From the NCBI RefSeq assembly GCF_002980525.1, contig NZ_PVBQ01000003.1:124001-188000 (forward strand): a stretch of 64,000 bases of DNA. The letters are read 5' to 3'. This DNA comes from Sphingobacterium haloxyli (lineage in GTDB: Bacteria; Bacteroidota; Bacteroidia; Sphingobacteriales; Sphingobacteriaceae). This document shows, one piece after another, positions 61,110 to 64,000 of this stretch. Made by a program: the position numbers and the translations under genes. The notes below the pieces were generated by a model. It saw only the letters and a program-made list of their open reading frames with translations. It was not told the DNA's origin and ran no database searches. Position 1 is the first letter of the stretch; the number at the start of each line of letters is the position of its first letter.

Positions 61110-62069
61110 TCAATAGCTTCCATCCACTTTAACCACGATTTTCCCCACTGTACGTCCGGTTTCGATTTGCAGATGAGCTTTTGCCATTTCGTCAAACCCG
61201 AACACATAGGATACGTGGGGCTTTAACACCTCCTTTTCCAATAGAGATGCAATACGCCGCATATCCTGTCCGCTAGAATAAACAGACATGAAATAACAGG
61301 CATGAAGTTGTTTCTGTTGCGCTTTGAGCTCATCTTCCAGCGTATGTCCAGAAGGCAGTGCGACGATGGTTCCGAAAGGTTTTAGTGTCTGTACCGATTT
61401 CTGAAAATTGGCGCCTCCGACAGCTTCCAGTACAAAATCGACCTGTTGTACGACATCCTCAAAATGGACACTTCTGTAATCAATGAATTCGTCTGCTCCC
61501 AATCCCAATACGAAATCTCTGTTAGAAGCTGAGGAGGTAGCCACAACGTATGCCCCTATGTCTTTGGCTATCTGTACAGCAAAATGCCCTACACCGCCCG
61601 AAGCCGCGTGGACTAGCACCTTGTCTGTAGGCCTCAGTTTGCCATAACTATCGAACGCTTGCCATGCGGTCAATGCTGCTAATGTGCAAGCGGCAGCTTC
61701 CACATGACTGATGTTTTTGGGTTTCAGGGCGAGCTGTTCAGCCGGGGCAGCTACATACTCAGCATAGGCCTTGCCATGCCCGGCGAAATTGACCATTCCA
61801 AACACTTCATCTCCCATGTTGAATTCGGTAACTTCATCACCGATTTCCGTTACTTCGCCGGAAATATCCCATCCCAAAACTAGCGGACTGTATTTCGCCA
61901 AATCTTCAGCCAAAGGAGCCTGTCGATTGCGAACTTTGACATCGACGGGATTAATACTAATTGCTTTCAGTTTGACCAGTGCCTCATTTGCCTTTATTGC
62001 AGGCTTTTCAATTTCTGTGTAAAGAAGATTTTCAACACCTCCAAAATTTTTCAATACGATTGCTTTCAT
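61110..62069 (-). CDS. NADP-dependent zinc-type alcohol dehydrogenase/quinone reductase
   Basis: About 319 residues from ATG 62069 (MKAIVLKNFGGVENL); ATG 62078 is three codons earlier. MDR-superfamily enzyme of the QOR type: ISINPVDVKVRNRQ, VLGWDISGEVTEIGDEV, VLVHAASGGVGHFAVQIAK (nucleotide-binding AxxGGVG) and the terminal GKIVVKVDGSY. The zinc ligands of true alcohol dehydrogenases are not evident, so a quinone or enone reductase is likely. Divergent from an AraC regulator. Confidence 0.9.
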   Translation of the reverse strand: MKAIVLKNFGGVENLLYTEIEKPAIKANEALVKLKAISINPVDVKVRNRQAPLAEDLAKYSPLVLGWDISGEVTEIGDEVTEFNMGDEVFGMVNFAGHGKAYAEYVAAPAEQLALKPKNISHVEAAACTLAALTAWQAFDSYGKLRPTDKVLVHAASGGVGHFAVQIAKDIGAYVVATSSASNRDFVLGLGADEFIDYRSVHFEDVVQQVDFVLEAVGGANFQKSVQTLKPFGTIVALPSGHTLEDELKAQQKQLHACYFMSVYSSGQDMRRIASLLEKEVLKPHVSYVFGFDEMAKAHLQIETGRTVGKIVVKVDGSY

Positions 62070-62087
62070 TTTGTTCATTTAATTTGA

Positions 62088-62095
62088 CAAAAATA
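62088..62095 (-). promoter_or_regulatory. -7 element of the quinone-reductase-like gene
   Basis: Minus-strand TATTTTTG matches TAnnTTTG; the implied start near 62083 gives a leader of about 14 bases to the ATG at 62069. No TTG at -33, consistent with activation by the divergent AraC protein. Confidence 0.5.
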
Positions 62096-62153
62096 GACCG
62101 GAAACAAGATTAAAAACAGGTACATTTAAAGTATGTTTAGGTATCTTTGCCGT

Positions 62154-62990
62154 ATGGCAAGGGAAAACATCTATCAATCACTTGAAGTGTTCTACGAAGA
62201 GGTAAACGAATGTCCTTTACGTGACAGACAATTCAATTTTTTCGAATTGGTTTACGTGATCTCCGGCACTGGTCACCATGTTGTCAATGGAAATAAGTTT
62301 GCTTATTTTGCCGGAGATTTGTTCCTTATAACGCCAAAAGACTGTCACCAATTTGATTTGGAGGGTATATGTGAGTTTATGGTAATACGTTTCGGTGAAG
62401 GATATGTACGGGAATACCAATGGAAAAGCATAGACCATATGGAGTGTCTCTTATATTATGCTTCCCATTTGTCGGGTTCTGTGCTCGTAAATAACGACGA
62501 CAAACATATGGTAGGATCATTGATGGCGAGTTTACGACAGGCTATTGAACATGAATCGGTGTATTCGGAAGACCTCGTTCGTCATTTGGTAAATGCCATA
62601 ATTGTTATTGCAGCTAGAAATTTAGCCATCATTAAACCACAAAACATTATACCCCATGCAGACATTCGTTTGTTGCAAATATTGGATTATATACAAGAAC
62701 ATATCCGCCGACCCGAACTTTTAAGACTTGCAGTAATAGCCGAAAATTTTGGATTGGCTCCAACCTACCTCGGTAGTTATTTCCGCAAGCAATGCAATGA
62801 ATCGATACAACAATATATATCCTCTTATAGGATTCGATTAATTGAACACCGACTGCGTTTCAGTGACAAAAGGATTTATGAAATAGCCGACGAATTTGGG
62901 TTTGCGGACGAGAGCCATATCAATAAATTTTTCAAAAGACATAAAGGAATGAGTTTAAAGGGGTATAGGCATATTCTGTCTCCCGCTTAA
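62154..62990 (+). CDS. AraC-family transcriptional regulator
   Basis: About 278 residues from ATG 62154 (MARENIYQSLEVFYEE); ATG 62133 is possible. A cupin-like sensor (VISGTGHHVVNGNKFAYFAGDLFLITPKD, about 35-75) is followed by two helix-turn-helix units (EHIRRPELLRLAVIAENFGLAPTYLGSYFRK; IYEIADEFGFADESHINKFFKRHKGMSLKGYR). It probably activates the divergent quinone-reductase gene. A Crp gene follows after 16 bases. Confidence 0.92.
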   Translation: MARENIYQSLEVFYEEVNECPLRDRQFNFFELVYVISGTGHHVVNGNKFAYFAGDLFLITPKDCHQFDLEGICEFMVIRFGEGYVREYQWKSIDHMECLLYYASHLSGSVLVNNDDKHMVGSLMASLRQAIEHESVYSEDLVRHLVNAIIVIAARNLAIIKPQNIIPHADIRLLQILDYIQEHIRRPELLRLAVIAENFGLAPTYLGSYFRKQCNESIQQYISSYRIRLIEHRLRFSDKRIYEIADEFGFADESHINKFFKRHKGMSLKGYRHILSPA

Positions 62991-63006
62991 TTTTTCATAA
63001 TCACCT

Positions 63007-63570
63007 ATGCACAACGAGCTAAGACGTCATATAGAAGAAATTGTTTCACTTACAGATGATGAATATTCATTGATCACATCACATTTTACCCTCCAAAAAT
63101 TCAAGAAAAATGATTTTTTGATTCGGCAAGGAGAAAGCGTAAAATATACCTATTTCGTTATTTCCGGTCTTTTAAAACTCGTCTACTATGATGAATCTGG
63201 AAAAGAACATATTTTGTCTTTTGCCATGGAAGATTGGTGGGAAACCGATTATCAAGCTTTTTATTCTACATCCGATGCGACTATGTCTCTGCAGTGCCTA
63301 GAAAACACCACGGTTCTACGCATTACGTTGAAAGACTACCATCATTTGTGTGCTATTTTACCAAAAATTGTTTTATTCTTCCTTAAAAAAGCGACATCCG
63401 GACACGTTGCATCCCAACAACGTTTACTATCCCTCCTAAGCTCGAGCGCACAGGATCGATATGAGCAATTGCTTCATCGTTATCCTTCTTTATTTCAACG
63501 CGTATCTAAAACGCTACTTGCGTCGTATCTTGGTGTTTCAAGAGAAACACTTAGCAGACTTACCCTATAA
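63007..63570 (+). CDS. Crp/Fnr family transcriptional regulator
   Basis: A 187-residue regulator: beta roll (FLIRQGESVKYTYFVISGLLKLVYYDESGKEHILSFAMEDWW) and the C-terminal LASYLGVSRETLSRLTL, which ends about six residues before the basic RRK tail of the other Crp proteins here; a slight truncation is possible. It lies 16 bases after araC and 97 bases before a RidA-like gene whose upstream region holds a GTGA-N6-TCAC site. Confidence 0.88.
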   Translation: MHNELRRHIEEIVSLTDDEYSLITSHFTLQKFKKNDFLIRQGESVKYTYFVISGLLKLVYYDESGKEHILSFAMEDWWETDYQAFYSTSDATMSLQCLENTTVLRITLKDYHHLCAILPKIVLFFLKKATSGHVASQQRLLSLLSSSAQDRYEQLLHRYPSLFQRVSKTLLASYLGVSRETLSRLTL

Positions 63571-63590
63571 ACATTTAGCTTATGTAAATA

Positions 63591-63604
63591 GTGATGTATG
63601 TCAC
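63591..63604. promoter_or_regulatory. Crp-type site upstream of the RidA-like gene
   Basis: GTGATGTATGTCAC, flanked by A on both sides, matches the TGTGA-N6-TCACA pattern except for one outer base. Its centre is about 42-44 bases upstream of the start implied by CATCTTTG at 63628-63635. Confidence 0.55.
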
Positions 63605-63627
63605 AGCATCTTCGCACCAAATCTCTT

Positions 63628-63635
63628 CATCTTTG
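63628..63635 (+). promoter_or_regulatory. Possible -7 element of the RidA-like gene
   Basis: CATCTTTG is one base from TAnnTTTG. The implied start near 63640 gives a leader of about 28 bases. No TTG at -33. Confidence 0.4.
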
Positions 63636-63667
63636 CAGTATCATTAATAATTTAAATAAAAGTAGAA

Positions 63668-64000
63668 ATGCAAAAACGAATCATTAATCCTTGGACATGG
63701 TCAGAAGACCGCGGATACGCACAATCGGTAGAAGTGAAACAAGTAGAAAGCACATTGTATTGCGCGGGACAGGCCGCAGTGCTCGCTGATGGAACATCTA
63801 GCGATGCAGACATGAAAACGCAAATGAATATAGCGTTGCAAAATTTGGAAAAAGTCATTTCCGAGGCAGGTTACGCGTGTAAAAACATCGTTCGTTTAAA
63901 CATTTATTCAACATCAACAGATGAACTTTTATCGACCTGTTTTGATGTTTATGTAAACTGGGCTAGAAAGAATAATGTGGAGACTGCACTTACCGTTATG
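63668..64000 (+). CDS. RidA-family protein (C-terminus outside window)
   Basis: ATG 63668 opens a frame that runs off the right edge after 111 codons. MQKRIINPWTWSEDRGYAQSV, TLYCAGQAAV, MNIALQNLEKVISEAGY and NIVRLNIYSTSTDEL are RidA-like. The segment where the family's arginine would stand reads VETALTVM at the window end, so the active site may be non-canonical. Second RidA-type gene here, next to a Crp gene and its likely site. Confidence 0.85.
   Translation, partial: MQKRIINPWTWSEDRGYAQSVEVKQVESTLYCAGQAAVLADGTSSDADMKTQMNIALQNLEKVISEAGYACKNIVRLNIYSTSTDELLSTCFDVYVNWARKNNVETALTVM

Noticed and set aside
60965..61207. 80-codon minus-strand frame at the end of the quinone-reductase gene
   Set aside because: Overlaps the well-supported oxidoreductase in another frame and has no recognisable content.
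62142..62149. TATCTTTG as a promoter for araC
   Set aside because: The implied start would fall at or after the likely ATG 62154, and no TTG stands upstream; probably chance.
1..64000. tRNA, rRNA, CRISPR arrays, insertion sequences, integrase or phage genes
   Set aside because: Looked for repeated spacers, terminal repeats and transposase or integrase motifs; none found.

Overview
The window looks like a chromosomal segment of a Bacteroidota bacterium, most likely Sphingobacteriaceae (Sphingobacterium, Pedobacter, Olivibacter or Parapedobacter type). The grounds are a FecI/FecR-linked SusC/SusD pair, many small lipoproteins, Bacteroidota-type promoters (TTG-N20-TAnnTTTG) and several short Crp/Fnr regulators beside one-gene targets. 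No tRNA, rRNA, CRISPR array, insertion sequence or phage gene was seen. The first and last genes (a DUF2721 protein and a RidA-like protein) run off the edges.

Layout. (1) 0.2-8.4 kb, minus strand: a trehalose/glycogen operon with a treY::malQ fusion, glgX and treZ. (2) 8.7-16.9 kb: two tandem HxGH nucleotidylyltransferases, a degenerate and a normal receiver protein, an NlpE-like lipoprotein, a cold-shock protein, a fatty-acid desaturase, a PAS histidine kinase, and a lone RelA/SpoT-type protein with a HEPN-like C-terminal Rx4H motif. (3) 17-24 kb: two lipoproteins, a TPR histidine kinase/NarL regulator pair and a VWA/MoxR-ATPase pair closed by a strong terminator. (4) 24.3-28.4 kb: a YqcI/YcgG (GntA/DcsA-type) putative heme N-hydroxylase with a DUF1989 protein, then an AhpD-like enzyme with its Crp regulator, an ElaA acetyltransferase and an aldo/keto reductase. 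(5) 28.4-44.2 kb: carbohydrate genes: GH78 rhamnosidase, an enolase-superfamily enzyme with a PfkB kinase, and a xylan-type utilisation locus (divergent sigma and FecR, SusC, SusD, GH10 xylanase, PKD lipoprotein). (6) 44.4-52.5 kb: detoxification and redox genes: RidA-like, LysR/MdaB-like pair, YjdI ferredoxin, two short acetyltransferases, OsmC, pirin, luciferase-like oxidoreductase, TetR/NmrA pair. (7) 52.5-64 kb: GH43-like enzyme, DUF21/CBS protein, an ECF41 sigma factor with an NTF2-fold protein, YceI/HxlR pair, DoxX/Crp pair, quinone-reductase/AraC pair, and Crp/RidA.

The regulatory layer gives the clearest new observations. The ECF41 gene and the neighbouring NTF2-fold gene are both preceded by TGTCAC[A/G]-N16-TGTC, close to the reported ECF41 promoter. 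Three Crp/Fnr genes are each followed by a co-directional gene with a dyad centred about 42 bases upstream of the start implied by a TAnnTTTG-like element, as in class II CRP activation. The TetR and HxlR genes each sit beside long perfect palindromes that overlap promoter elements. The strongest candidates for undescribed biology are the RelA/SpoT-HEPN-like protein, the N-hydroxylase/DUF1989 pair and the ECF41/NTF2 circuit. All functions are inferred from sequence features and memory of families; no database search was run.
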